Assembly (NCBI GenBank): GCA_041591085.1
Contig: JBFHSP010000006.1
Location: 1 to 48,785, forward strand
Reading direction: 5' to 3'
DNA from: Pleionea sp041591085
Lineage (GTDB): Bacteria > Pseudomonadota > Gammaproteobacteria > Enterobacterales > Kangiellaceae
Length of the DNA stretch: 48,785 nucleotides
Part shown: in pieces, positions 40,747 to 48,785 of the stretch
How positions within the stretch are numbered: position 1 is the first letter of the stretch
Layout of the letters: every line of letters starts with the position of its first letter
The notes under the pieces: generated by a model
The model's input: the letters and a program-made list of their open reading frames with translations, nothing else
What the model was told of the DNA's origin: nothing
Database searches by the model: none
Program-made: the position numbers and the translations under genes

Positions 40747-42669
40747 ATGTCTGAACTGTTAACTCAAATACTGCAAATATCTCGTTCAGACAGTATTTCT
40801 TATCAATCAATAAAACCTCTTATTCAATATTTATCAGCGCAACCTGTTTCCGCGGTTTTGCTCACAAAAGACAATCAAGTTCAAATAGCTATTCCAATTG
40901 ATCCGGCATTGACCAAATTAATCGAACCAAAAGCAAAGCTCCCGCTTCTTTTAACTTCAACTTGGCAAAGCCAATACCAATACAACCAGACACCGCAGAT
41001 TTATTCAGGAAAACTACAAATAAATATCGACGCTAATCGAATCACGGTGAACTTACCGCAAAGCGATAAGACCACACAAAATCAATGGAAAAATCTAATA
41101 AAAGAAGTCCATTCAATACTATTGCAGCCAAAACCAATCATTGAGTTTTTTATTAAACCAGCTTCAACCGACAACCTAATTAAGCTTTTTTCACAAGAGG
41201 CTCCGCAAGTAAAAAATCTTTTACAAGTAATAGCAAATGCTCCAGACAATAAGGTAGATAACAATGCTTTACTGATTAAAAAGGAGCAATCTAGCTCCCA
41301 CTCTGGGACACAAAAAGAAGTGTCAAAGCCAACGAGCTTAATTAATAAAGCCTCGGAATTAAATCCAGCGCCAACTGAAACCACAAAATCCAAACTAACA
41401 GATCAGATTTTAAAGGCCTCTAGCATTAAAAATAAGCCAGAGCACGCAAGCTTATCCAGAATACAAACTGACCTTAATAAGAAAACAATCCAGACAGTAA
41501 CACCCAATCAACAGGCGCTTATAAAAAGCCAAGATTTAAAAACGGATCAAACCGATAGTTTAAAGCAATTTACTAACCTTATCTCAGAACAAAAACGCTA
41601 CGAGAAAATAACCTCTAAAGCGTCAACCGAAAATCAAACCAACAACAGACTTGTAATAGACAGCTCTACTAAAGGAACCAATAATTTAGAAATTCAAAAA
41701 GTAGGTTCCAAGGTAACAAACTCCCTAGCACCATTAAGATTAGACAAGCTATTAGCCACATTTTTTGAAAACAATGCTAAAGTCCAATCCTCTAACATAA
41801 AAACCTTAAATAACATCAATACGGCTAGCCAAACTGATCTAAAACAATTATTAACTCGCATCGAAAAAAATCTGAGCGCCAATCATACTTTGGGCAAACC
41901 GGTCGAAAAGGATCTTGCCATTTTAAAAAGTTTTATTAAGCAATTGCCCCAAGCAACAGAATTAAATCAGCAACAATTGCAAAAAGCCATTCAACAATCA
42001 GGTATCTTCTTTGAAGCCAATCTGTTCAAAAGCATTCTGGCTCAAAGCTCTAGTACCACGCTACTATCAAATGACTTTAAGTTTATTCTTTACACGCTCC
42101 ATGGGCTAGCGAGTAAAGAATTTGAGCCACGTAGTAAAAACGAAACAAAAAGCAAGCTGAGTAATATTGCCCGATCAGCGATTAATTTAACAAAGCCAAC
42201 ACCTGAACAAAGACAACTAACGGAAGTTTCTACTACTGATATCGACAAAGCGCTAGCAAGAGTTTTAAAGCAACAAGTTTTTAATGCTCTCGATTATAAC
42301 AATCCTCCTTGGTTGATTGATTTATTGCTTAAAGATCAAAAATCGCTTTCCCATACAGAACTTTTTATTGAAAGAGAAAAGGATCCTAACCGTCAGGGTA
42401 AGAAAACATGGCGAGTAACAATACGATTCGATCTAGAGAACTTAGGTGCATTCAAAGCCATAGCAAAATTAGAAAACAACCGACTATCGGTAAATTTTCG
42501 AGCTGAAAACATTGGCACTCAAGGATTAATCAAAGATCATTTAAATGAACTAGAAAACACCTTATTTAAATCTGGGATAGGTGTTGGAAAACTTTCTTCT
42601 GAGCACAAATCAGCTAAAGAGTTGTTAAATGAATTATCTCCTACTGATGGGGTCAATATACAAGTATGA
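40747..42669 (+). CDS. FliK-like flagellar hook-length control protein
   Basis: Candidate hook-length ruler/substrate-switch protein. The C-terminal Flg_hook domain (about residues 530-625) has the family pattern of a WRVTIRFDLENLGAFKAIAKL strand segment, then LSVNFRAEN and a long helix with LKDHLNELENTLFKSGI-like spacing. The first 500 residues are low-complexity Lys/Gln/Thr/Ser/Asn-rich, as usual for FliK rulers. The ATG at 40747 is my choice; a TTG at 40735 would add four residues. Neither has a strong ribosome site. It overlaps an flhB-tail gene by four bases. No other flagellar genes are in the window. Confidence 0.75.
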   Translation: MSELLTQILQISRSDSISYQSIKPLIQYLSAQPVSAVLLTKDNQVQIAIPIDPALTKLIEPKAKLPLLLTSTWQSQYQYNQTPQIYSGKLQINIDANRITVNLPQSDKTTQNQWKNLIKEVHSILLQPKPIIEFFIKPASTDNLIKLFSQEAPQVKNLLQVIANAPDNKVDNNALLIKKEQSSSHSGTQKEVSKPTSLINKASELNPAPTETTKSKLTDQILKASSIKNKPEHASLSRIQTDLNKKTIQTVTPNQQALIKSQDLKTDQTDSLKQFTNLISEQKRYEKITSKASTENQTNNRLVIDSSTKGTNNLEIQKVGSKVTNSLAPLRLDKLLATFFENNAKVQSSNIKTLNNINTASQTDLKQLLTRIEKNLSANHTLGKPVEKDLAILKSFIKQLPQATELNQQQLQKAIQQSGIFFEANLFKSILAQSSSTTLLSNDFKFILYTLHGLASKEFEPRSKNETKSKLSNIARSAINLTKPTPEQRQLTEVSTTDIDKALARVLKQQVFNALDYNNPPWLIDLLLKDQKSLSHTELFIEREKDPNRQGKKTWRVTIRFDLENLGAFKAIAKLENNRLSVNFRAENIGTQGLIKDHLNELENTLFKSGIGVGKLSSEHKSAKELLNELSPTDGVNIQV

Positions 42670-42944
42670 CCATCGAAAAGAATGAACAAGCTGTAGCGTT
42701 AAGCTATGATGGAAAAAATGCACCCACTGTTATAGCAAAGGGACAACAAGAACTTGCCTCAGAAATTTTAAGAATTGCGCAAGCACACGATGTTATGATC
42801 CATGAAGATCCCGTGCTGCTTGAAGTATTATTTCAATTAAACTTAGGCGATGAAATTCCCGAGCAACTCTATTTAGCAGTGGCTCAAATTATTGCTTTCG
42901 CTTACAAATTAAAAGATAAGGTGCCAAGCAAACTAGCTGAATAA
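42666..42944 (+). CDS. FlhB C-terminal-like export switch protein (FlhX)
   Basis: A 92-residue protein equal to the cytoplasmic C-terminal domain of FlhB/YscU, the type III export substrate switch. Segments AVALSYDGKNAPTVIAKG and EILRIAQAHDVMIHEDPVLLEVLF follow the FlhB C-terminal pattern, but the autocleavage motif NPTH is absent. Such free-standing proteins (FlhX) can replace the FlhB C-terminal part in some bacteria. The ATG overlaps the fliK-like stop. The pair thus joins the two partners of the specificity switch in one operon. Confidence 0.8.
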   Translation: MTIEKNEQAVALSYDGKNAPTVIAKGQQELASEILRIAQAHDVMIHEDPVLLEVLFQLNLGDEIPEQLYLAVAQIIAFAYKLKDKVPSKLAE

Positions 42945-42963
42945 ACCGATAAACTTGGTATTT

Positions 42964-43512
42964 CTATTTGTCTTTGTTGGGCTTAGTTTCTTTCCCTTTA
43001 GGATAATGAGGCCAGTGCGGATAATAATAGTATCTGTGTGGAAAAGGCGGCCAGTAAGAGAAACCAATGTGGTGAACTTCTTTGATTTCAGACCGCTTCT
43101 TCCAAAGATGATGGCCAGATACTTTTAACACAGGGTATATGTATTTTGTCTCACCTATTTTTCCCTCAATAGTTTCGATTAACTCTCCGACAAAGGTAAC
43201 TTCACGGCCTTGCTCATAAATTACAGGATCTATAAATTGAGGAACTACCGCTAGAAAACGTCCACCTGAAACATCCCCCTCTTGCGGTCTAGCTGCATGG
43301 CTTAAAGGCTTGGCGACCACTTCGATAATAGATTGATCGCTTTGGTTTTCTACTCTAGCGACAACTCCACCCCATCGCACTTTCATCGGCATATTGGAGT
43401 CTTTTGCCTGACTCAACGAAACTGGCTTAAACTCCCCATCAATTGATTTAGGGACGCTACTACAACTCATCATCAAAAGAGTTAATGTCGAAATAAGTAG
43501 TACTTTAATCAT
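42964..43512 (-). CDS. Slp-family outer-membrane lipoprotein
   Basis: A 182-residue lipoprotein of the Slp/YeaY family. The signal peptide ends in LMMSC with lipidated C17. The family core is at about 45-150 (VRWGGVVARVENQ, IEVVAKPLS..ARP, GRFLAVVPQFIDPVIYEQGREVTFVGEL, GKIGETKYIYPVLKV). The C-terminus is rich in Pro, His and Tyr (PPFPHRYYYYPHWPHYPKG) and may bind metal, which is inference. The order yoaA-tsaB-slp matches E. coli yoaA-tsaB-yeaY. It converges on the flhX gene with 19 bases between stops. Confidence 0.88.
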   Translation of the reverse strand: MIKVLLISTLTLLMMSCSSVPKSIDGEFKPVSLSQAKDSNMPMKVRWGGVVARVENQSDQSIIEVVAKPLSHAARPQEGDVSGGRFLAVVPQFIDPVIYEQGREVTFVGELIETIEGKIGETKYIYPVLKVSGHHLWKKRSEIKEVHHIGFSYWPPFPHRYYYYPHWPHYPKGKETKPNKDK

Positions 43513-43590
43513 GATATTTTCCTAGGAACAGATGCAAAACAGGCATAAAACCAACTTTTTATCGATAAATCAAGATGTTAGAGGGATTTA

Positions 43591-43917
43591 TTAGGCAAAA
43601 GTATCGATACCTATTAAATTGGATAGTTTTTCTTTATTTTGGTTCAATTCCAGTGACTGAAACTCATTAAGCGCATTTCGAGTTTTTAAGTCAAGATCTG
43701 AATCATCATCCTTACGAATCCTAAAAGACTGCTCTGAAAGGCTTTGTAAAGCCTGGGTTCTCCTTAATTGATTGTCTTGTGAGGGTTCTTTCGTTGAGTT
43801 GCCCCCTGCTTGCTCAGGGGTCTGCAGCTCAGCCTTATCATCTTGCTCATTGTTAAAACGAGAAGCGGCAGAATTGGAGTTAATCGGTAGATTATTTAGG
43901 GAGTTTATCGTTGTCAT
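43591..43917 (-). CDS. Small protein of unknown function
   Basis: A 108-residue acidic protein without signal peptide or membrane helix. The N-terminal 60 residues are Asn/Gln/Ser-rich and probably disordered. The C-terminal 45 residues (LQSLSEQSFRIRKDD, then LKTRNALNEFQSLELNQ and LSNLIGIDTFA at the end) look conserved, a tail found in small gammaproteobacterial hypothetical proteins. It lies between tsaB (87 bases away) and slp (78 bases away) on the same strand. Function is unknown. Confidence 0.6.
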   Translation of the reverse strand: MTTINSLNNLPINSNSAASRFNNEQDDKAELQTPEQAGGNSTKEPSQDNQLRRTQALQSLSEQSFRIRKDDDSDLDLKTRNALNEFQSLELNQNKEKLSNLIGIDTFA

Positions 43918-44004
43918 TGCAGCGCTACATCAATTTAAATACCCATAACAGTATAGACGTTTAAATAATTTATTGTACAAATTTCGCTCAAAAAGAGGTG
44001 TCGC

Positions 44005-44709
44005 CTAAAAGGCTTTTTTGGTCGATTTTTTTGCCACATTGTTTCTTAAATAGGTAGGTACGGCTAGTTCTGGTTCAACTTTCAGACTTTCACCTTGTTT
44101 TAATAGCGACAGATAAGCCTCGGCAGATGGCTTTAAATCAAATACAGGGCCCTCGCCTATTGCATGACTAGACTGTGTTAATTGTTGAACATAAGCATCC
44201 CAACCGGTTCCTACTTTGACTACTTTACGGTCTCCAATTAAGCCTAGCAAATCAATATTCTGATTTATAGTCTCCGGACGAGTAACCAACTCTTCTCCCA
44301 TCAAACACACTTTGTCACCGCGCTTTTCATAAAGACCCCAATAAACTTCGTCCATGCGTGCATCAACAGCAACTGCGGCAACTTCAGCGCTATGTTGATG
44401 AATAGCTTGATAAGCGAGATTCTGTAACGTAGATATTCCTACAACTTGACAGTCATAACCAAACGCTAGCCCTTGTGCCGCAGCAACCGCGATACGCACA
44501 CCAGTAAACGCGCCTGGTCCTTTTCCAAACACAACCAATTCAACTTCTTCATTTTCCAAACCATATTCTTTTAACAGTGTCTGCAATCTGGTTAGTAAAA
44601 GCTCGCCATGTCGTCTTGGCGCTACTTCAAAACTTGAATATATCTTGTGTTGATGCTCAATAGCCACGGAAAGCGCGTCACTTGAGGTATCTAAAGCAAT
44701 TTTGATCAT
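44005..44709 (-). CDS. tsaB: tRNA threonylcarbamoyladenosine synthesis protein TsaB
   Basis: Non-catalytic scaffold of the TsaBDE complex that makes t6A37 in ANN-decoding tRNAs. It has 234 residues (231 in E. coli). The ASKHA-type fold begins with IALDTSSDALSVAI; FGKGPGAFTGVRIAVAAAQGLAFG is at about 62-85; VAVDARMDEVYWGLY is central. The ATG overlaps the helicase stop by four bases. trmO, which modifies t6A further, is elsewhere in the window. Confidence 0.94.
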   Translation of the reverse strand: MIKIALDTSSDALSVAIEHQHKIYSSFEVAPRRHGELLLTRLQTLLKEYGLENEEVELVVFGKGPGAFTGVRIAVAAAQGLAFGYDCQVVGISTLQNLAYQAIHQHSAEVAAVAVDARMDEVYWGLYEKRGDKVCLMGEELVTRPETINQNIDLLGLIGDRKVVKVGTGWDAYVQQLTQSSHAIGEGPVFDLKPSAEAYLSLLKQGESLKVEPELAVPTYLRNNVAKKSTKKAF

Positions 44710-46622
44710 AGTTGTTTCAAAAACTCTTGAGTTATTTCTGCATTTCTAGTCGGTAACATTGGGGGTAAATCAGCTAGAAAAATTCTACCATACTCCTTTG
44801 AGGTGATTCGTAAATCGCCTAGCAAAAAAACGCCTTTATCGGTTACTGAGCGAATAAGCCTTCCAGCCCCTTGCTTTAAAGACATAACAGCCTCTGGAAT
44901 TTGATAGTCGTAAAAAGGGTTTTGGCCTTGTTTCTTAATTGCGTTAATTCGAGCGTTATTTACAGGATCACCTGGAGATGCAAACGGCAGTTTATCAATA
45001 GCCACTAAACACAAGTCATCCCCTACAACATCAACCCCCTCCCAAAAACTAAATGTTCCTAATAAAACACTATGAGAATGTTTTTTAAATTGTTCTAATA
45101 AATAGCTTTTACTGTTTTCTCCTTGAACCCACAAATTAAACCGCGTTTCAGTTTGCAGTAATTGCGCAGCTTCATTTAACGCTTTAAAGCTAGTGAAAAG
45201 CAAAAAGCAACGTCCTTTAGCAGCATGAATGAGCGGTAATGTTCGTTCAATAAATGCTCGAGTATGATGTTGTGATTGTGGCTCAGGCAAATATCTCGGC
45301 AAATAAAAAATAGCCTGCTCTGAATAACTAAAAGGAGAGCTTAACCTAAGCTCATTATCAGCGTTAAGCCCCATTTTATTTTTAAAAAATTCAAATGTTC
45401 CATTAACCGATAAAGTAGCAGAGGTAAAAACCCAAGCAGCCTGTTTAAATGGTTTAATCGAATTAGTAAAGTTAGGAGATATATCTAAAGGCGTCGAATT
45501 TAATGCGAAAGATTTTTTAAAAATCTCTAACCATTGAACTTCTTTTTGATCAGCATTATTCAAGAATACAACCAATAGATTTTGTAATTCTATTGTTCGC
45601 TCATGTAAGTTTTCGATTTCTTGAGCCTTAATAATTATAGGCTGTAAAATTTGTCTCAATCGAGTTAACAAGTCATCAATAAGTTTAATTGAAACGCGAA
45701 TATCATCATTACTTTTATAGTTATCCCATAACTCTTTTAACGACTCTGGTTCAAAACATAAACGAAAATCAGCTACGGCTTTAGTTAGTTCATTTGACAA
45801 ATCACGTAAATCACTTGATTCATTCGCTTCAGTCAAATAGATATCTAAAGCATCACTTGCCAACTCACTCAGTTTTCGAGAAGTCACAGATCTACTAAAA
45901 AATAGCGAGGCAACACCTGGTAACTGATGGGCTTCATCAATGATAAATGCATCTACTTTTGGCAGTAGCTCTCCAAAGCCATCGTCCTTTAATACGATAT
46001 CAGCCATCAATAAATGATGATTGACCACAACAATATCAGCCTCTAAAGCTTTTTTTCTAGCTTTAGCAACAAAGCAATCATCAAAATAGCTGCAATCAGA
46101 ACCGAGGCAGTTATCTGAAGTACTGGTAATCATCGGCATTAAACCTGAAGTTTCAGTCATGAAATGCGCGGATGATAAATCTCCCGATAACGTCTTTACC
46201 TTCCAATGGTTCACCTCAGCTAGTAGTTCTACTTGCTGTTTATTCGCAAACCGACCTTCCCTTAAAGCCACTTCTAAGCGATGGTGACATAAATAATTTT
46301 GACGCCCTTTTAACAAGGCGATTTTTCGATTGGATTTTAACGCTTTAATTACGAAGGGTAAGTCAGTGTGGAACAATTGATCTTGAAGATTTTTAGTACC
46401 TGTTGATACGATGGTTTTTTTATCTAAAACAACCGCTGGCACCAAATAAGCGAAAGTTTTTCCAGTTCCTGTGCCGGCCTCTACAATAATAGTTTGTGAA
46501 TTATCAAGCGCATTTTCCACAGCCTCAGTCATCTCTAGTTGCGACTGGCGCTCTTGATAATTTTTATAAAAACAAGCAAATTGGCCGTCTTTAGACAATA
46601 TCGAACGTGAAGAATAAATCAT
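44706..46622 (-). CDS. yoaA: Iron-sulfur XPD-like helicase YoaA (DinG family)
   Basis: 5'-3' superfamily 2 DNA helicase that acts in DNA repair; in E. coli it works with the polymerase subunit HolC. The Walker A is AGTGTGKT at about 49-56. The [4Fe-4S] cluster cysteines are in YLCHHR and NCLGSDCSYFDDC. The DEAH box is IIDEAHQ, and motifs V/VI are SFWEGVDVVGD and GAGRLIRS. I start at the ATG at 46622 (638 residues), where homology begins. The longer frame to 46679 overlaps the upstream gene. It precedes tsaB as in E. coli. Confidence 0.94.
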   Translation of the reverse strand: MIYSSRSILSKDGQFACFYKNYQERQSQLEMTEAVENALDNSQTIIVEAGTGTGKTFAYLVPAVVLDKKTIVSTGTKNLQDQLFHTDLPFVIKALKSNRKIALLKGRQNYLCHHRLEVALREGRFANKQQVELLAEVNHWKVKTLSGDLSSAHFMTETSGLMPMITSTSDNCLGSDCSYFDDCFVAKARKKALEADIVVVNHHLLMADIVLKDDGFGELLPKVDAFIIDEAHQLPGVASLFFSRSVTSRKLSELASDALDIYLTEANESSDLRDLSNELTKAVADFRLCFEPESLKELWDNYKSNDDIRVSIKLIDDLLTRLRQILQPIIIKAQEIENLHERTIELQNLLVVFLNNADQKEVQWLEIFKKSFALNSTPLDISPNFTNSIKPFKQAAWVFTSATLSVNGTFEFFKNKMGLNADNELRLSSPFSYSEQAIFYLPRYLPEPQSQHHTRAFIERTLPLIHAAKGRCFLLFTSFKALNEAAQLLQTETRFNLWVQGENSKSYLLEQFKKHSHSVLLGTFSFWEGVDVVGDDLCLVAIDKLPFASPGDPVNNARINAIKKQGQNPFYDYQIPEAVMSLKQGAGRLIRSVTDKGVFLLGDLRITSKEYGRIFLADLPPMLPTRNAEITQEFLKQL

Positions 46623-46632
46623 AATAGATTGT

Positions 46633-47097
46633 TCAACATTTAGGATTTTCATCTGGCTGATGATGCCAAACCAAATCACCCATAGCCTTAAACTTTGCTA
46701 CCGTCATTGAACCTCTTTTATTATTCATCTCACCTGATAACTTCTCAACTTGCTGTCTTGATAAACAATAAATAGAAACTGGGTTATATTCTTGATCGTA
46801 AATAACCAATACAACGAACGCCCAATCAGAATCCAAACTCAACTGACCAACCATTTGACGGGACTTTTTACCTGAGAAAATAACCCGACCTTTAATCAAT
46901 ATTTGAATTCTCTTTCCTTCAATTAATGCATAAGCCTCATTGTTTGATTCAGGTTTTTCTTCTAAGTTGAGCAAAGTGATCGCATCGAACCTCGCTAACT
47001 CAACGGTTACGGGCAATGACTGCCCAGTTTTCTGGCGGTATTCAGACGCCAACTTCCGAGTTTGGGACATCACAATAGAAAAGTCGTATACGCTCAT
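46633..47097 (-). CDS. Conserved-looking protein of unknown function upstream of yoaA
   Basis: A 154-residue soluble protein with alternating alpha and beta segments. It has an N-terminal helical part (SQTRKLASEYRQKTGQSLPVTVELARFDAITLL), then RIQILIKGRVIFSGKK and WAFVVLVIYDQEYNPVSIYCLSRQQV, and a C-terminal SMTVAKFKAMGDLVW. The middle strands resemble PD-(D/E)XK-like or similar DNA-associated folds, but I cannot name the family. Its stop is ten bases from the yoaA start. Co-occurrence with a repair helicase suggests, but does not prove, a DNA-linked role. Confidence 0.7.
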   Translation of the reverse strand: MSVYDFSIVMSQTRKLASEYRQKTGQSLPVTVELARFDAITLLNLEEKPESNNEAYALIEGKRIQILIKGRVIFSGKKSRQMVGQLSLDSDWAFVVLVIYDQEYNPVSIYCLSRQQVEKLSGEMNNKRGSMTVAKFKAMGDLVWHHQPDENPKC

Positions 47098-47098
47098 A

Positions 47099-47392
47099 TT
47101 AGACCTTATAATCCACTTGATGTTTCTCTTCTAACTCATCCATTTTTAGTTGGTGGTCTTCATTTTGTTGATCTGTATAAACTGCCCCCTCTATTTCGAC
47201 CGATTCGTCTTGTTTGGGCTTTTCTTGTGACTGACTAAGGTGAACTGTCTCATTATCAATCAAGGGTTTAGTTTCTTGAGTAATTTCATTTATCTTTGCA
47301 GATTCTATCAATGCAAACGATTTAAACACTGGCTTTTTTGCAGAGTCAATGGGGCGTTTTAATAAATCAAAAGCAACAAAGTTTAACACCAT
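47099..47392 (-). CDS. Small acidic protein of unknown function
   Basis: A 97-residue protein. The N-terminal NFVAFDLLKRPIDSAKKP looks like a conserved short motif. The rest is Glu/Gln/Lys-rich and likely disordered. There are no membrane or catalytic motifs. One base separates it from the next gene, so it is probably the first gene of the run ending in yoaA-tsaB. Function is unknown. Confidence 0.55.
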   Translation of the reverse strand: MVLNFVAFDLLKRPIDSAKKPVFKSFALIESAKINEITQETKPLIDNETVHLSQSQEKPKQDESVEIEGAVYTDQQNEDHQLKMDELEEKHQVDYKV

Positions 47393-47416
47393 AGTCGCCT
47401 ACCAATACTAAATCGA

Positions 47417-48785
47417 TTATTCAACCACTTCACTTTCGTCTATTTCCTTAAACTTTAACTCTTCGTACCGTAAAACCTCAAGCTCTAACAGTTCATTCAT
47501 TCCATGCGCCAAAGACCTTTCAAAATCGAAATATGTTTTTTCAGGATTAACCTTCAACATGAAAAGACCAGAAGCGTGATTTGACGAAAGCCAATTAATA
47601 AAATCTATTGAAACGTGCGCAGACTGTATTCTTGAGGTACTGTCAACAACCTCAGGAAAAATCGGAGTATTAAGTACGGTGATGATAAAGTCAAACTGAA
47701 GTAATTTGCCATTACCACAATCATAAGGCCTACTCTTAATTAACTGATAAAAAGATTGTAGCGGAGAAGAAAAACTGTGGATCTCACCCGATTCCAGCAT
47801 TACAAACTGATTTTCATTCCATCTACAAACCAAATCATCACCATTAATATAATCTTTAATCATCATACTAAAGTTGCCAATTGCTGCCTCAACATTAGAG
47901 TAATGTTCAGTTCTCAAAAGGCCATGATAATTATCTATAGAAATGCATACCATCATGCCTTTTGGATATTTAATATGATTATCAATTAAATATCTGTCTT
48001 CTTTATTTATCAAGGATTCAAAATAACTCCTTTCATAGAACTGCGTTATTGGATCTTTACGTTTAAATGATAATATTCTTTTTTCAAAATAATCCACTCG
48101 CTCCTTATATTCAGACAGGTGTGATTGCTGAGACAGAAGCTTTTCAGTAACTTGATTTAAATTAGACTCTAAATTCTTAACACTGTTTTTGTGTTTATCA
48201 AGCGTACTATGATAATTTGCTTTTTGCTGTTTAAGTCTTTTAACAACAAGCAAGGTTAAAAAACTAAGTAATACGGTCAATAGAAAAATATAAAAAATCT
48301 TAGCCATCGATGAGGTTAGAAAACTACCTCTTACATCCAAAGTTAAAGTTAGACTTTGATTTTGCCAATCTTTTCCATTCTGCGACACTTGAATATCTAA
48401 ATAATACTGACCACTTTCCAAACCAAAAAGATTGATATTTCGTTGATAGCCTAAATCGACCCAGTCTGCAGATACACCAACAAGTCGATAACGATACTGT
48501 TGTGATGGCGCATTTAAAAAATTGACACCTGCAACAGTAATCGACAATAACTTTTCAGATGTTTGAGGTATCTCAATCTTATTATTCACTACTGGTAGTT
48601 TTTCATTACCTAAAGCAGCAGAAATCAGCCTTATCGGTGTAATGCTCTTATTCTTAATAATTTGCCGTGTTGAAAAAATGGTAACCCCATTGGTTCCTGC
48701 AAATGCAACTTTATTATGAGCTAATTGATGCCTTGCCCACATATTAAATTCACTTCCTTGCAATCCATCTGCATGCTTAAAATTA
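47417..48785 (-). CDS. Propeller/Y_Y_Y sensor protein with degenerate GGDEF domain, 3' part
   Basis: The frame stays open to the end of the window, so the N-terminus is missing. At the window edge ADGLQGSEFN is the typical end of a two-component regulator propeller. A Y_Y_Y domain follows (about 55-145 of the visible part: QYRYRLVGVSADWVDLGYQRNINLFGLESGQYYLDIQVS). Then come one membrane helix, a coiled coil and a C-terminal GGDEF-like domain. The signature is R-W-N-E-N-Q-F in place of GGDEF, so cyclase activity is unlikely. Probably a periplasmic-input signalling protein that acts through a catalytically dead GGDEF domain. Confidence 0.8.
   Translation of the reverse strand, partial: NFKHADGLQGSEFNMWARHQLAHNKVAFAGTNGVTIFSTRQIIKNKSITPIRLISAALGNEKLPVVNNKIEIPQTSEKLLSITVAGVNFLNAPSQQYRYRLVGVSADWVDLGYQRNINLFGLESGQYYLDIQVSQNGKDWQNQSLTLTLDVRGSFLTSSMAKIFYIFLLTVLLSFLTLLVVKRLKQQKANYHSTLDKHKNSVKNLESNLNQVTEKLLSQQSHLSEYKERVDYFEKRILSFKRKDPITQFYERSYFESLINKEDRYLIDNHIKYPKGMMVCISIDNYHGLLRTEHYSNVEAAIGNFSMMIKDYINGDDLVCRWNENQFVMLESGEIHSFSSPLQSFYQLIKSRPYDCGNGKLLQFDFIITVLNTPIFPEVVDSTSRIQSAHVSIDFINWLSSNHASGLFMLKVNPEKTYFDFERSLAHGMNELLELEVLRYEELKFKEIDESEVVE

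Noticed and set aside
44003..44019. GCCT-AAA-AGGC followed by six Ts on the plus strand, terminator-like
   Set aside because: The stem is only four base pairs and the bases are the last codons and stop of tsaB on the other strand; no plus-strand transcript is expected there.
1..48785. tRNA, rRNA, prophage, transposase and toxin-antitoxin genes
   Set aside because: Looked for by eye in gaps and frames; no cloverleaf, rRNA segment, integrase/transposase motif or typical toxin-antitoxin pair was found. Short or divergent RNAs cannot be excluded without covariance searches.

Overview
The window looks like chromosomal DNA from a free-living gammaproteobacterium. It is AT-rich, densely coded and largely free of mobile DNA. 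Several gene strings match the Escherichia/Pseudomonas core: rluE-nudJ-mnmA-hflD, pabB-nudL-sdaA, yoaA-tsaB-slp, a nine-gene ccm operon, rssB-rssC, and a FabR-type regulator divergent from a fatty-acid desaturase. Together with a monomeric isocitrate dehydrogenase, class I fumarase, glutaryl-CoA dehydrogenase and PrpB/PrpC, this fits an aerobic marine heterotroph, perhaps near Kangiellaceae/Oceanospirillales. That placement is inference. No rRNA, tRNA, CRISPR array, prophage or intact insertion sequence was seen.

Layout. 1-5.6 kb: the 3' end of cspD converges on monomeric icd, followed by the rluE-nudJ-mnmA-hflD tRNA/rRNA modification block. 5.6-8.4 kb: a candidate small RNA, the desaturase with divergent fabR, and a methyltransferase. 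8.5-18.3 kb: central carbon genes, mostly on the minus strand: acnB, a MobA-like nucleotidyltransferase, gcdH, an SGNH hydrolase, and a fum-prpB-prpC operon; trmO is on the plus strand. A 270-bp MITE-like element lies between fum and pabB. 18.8-24.5 kb: pabB-nudL-sdaA, then cysB and a cytosolic 5'-nucleotidase. 24.6-30.2 kb: signalling genes: a receiver-TPR protein with a soluble histidine kinase, RssB/RssC-type phosphatase and STAS proteins, a PilZ protein, and a 30-residue membrane peptide whose ribosome binding site is buried in a hairpin. 30.3-33.6 kb: mlaA, a DUF1428 gene and a three-gene metallophore-type RiPP operon. 33.8-40.7 kb: ccmABCDEFGHI. 40.7-48.8 kb: a FliK/FlhB-tail pair, slp, tsaB, yoaA, three unrecognised small genes, and the end of a propeller sensor protein with a degenerate GGDEF domain.

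The most interesting system is the operon at 31.5-33.5 kb. A secreted precursor carries twelve EGKCG motifs and is followed at once by a DUF692 multinuclear iron oxidase and a DUF2063 partner. This is the architecture of HvfABC, in which EGKCG cysteines become copper-binding oxazolone/thioamide groups. The new elements are mostly non-coding: a roughly 100-nt three-hairpin RNA with its own promoter and terminator near 5.7 kb, the SD-sequestering hairpin ahead of the micropeptide at 30.1 kb, and the MITE at 18.4-18.7 kb.
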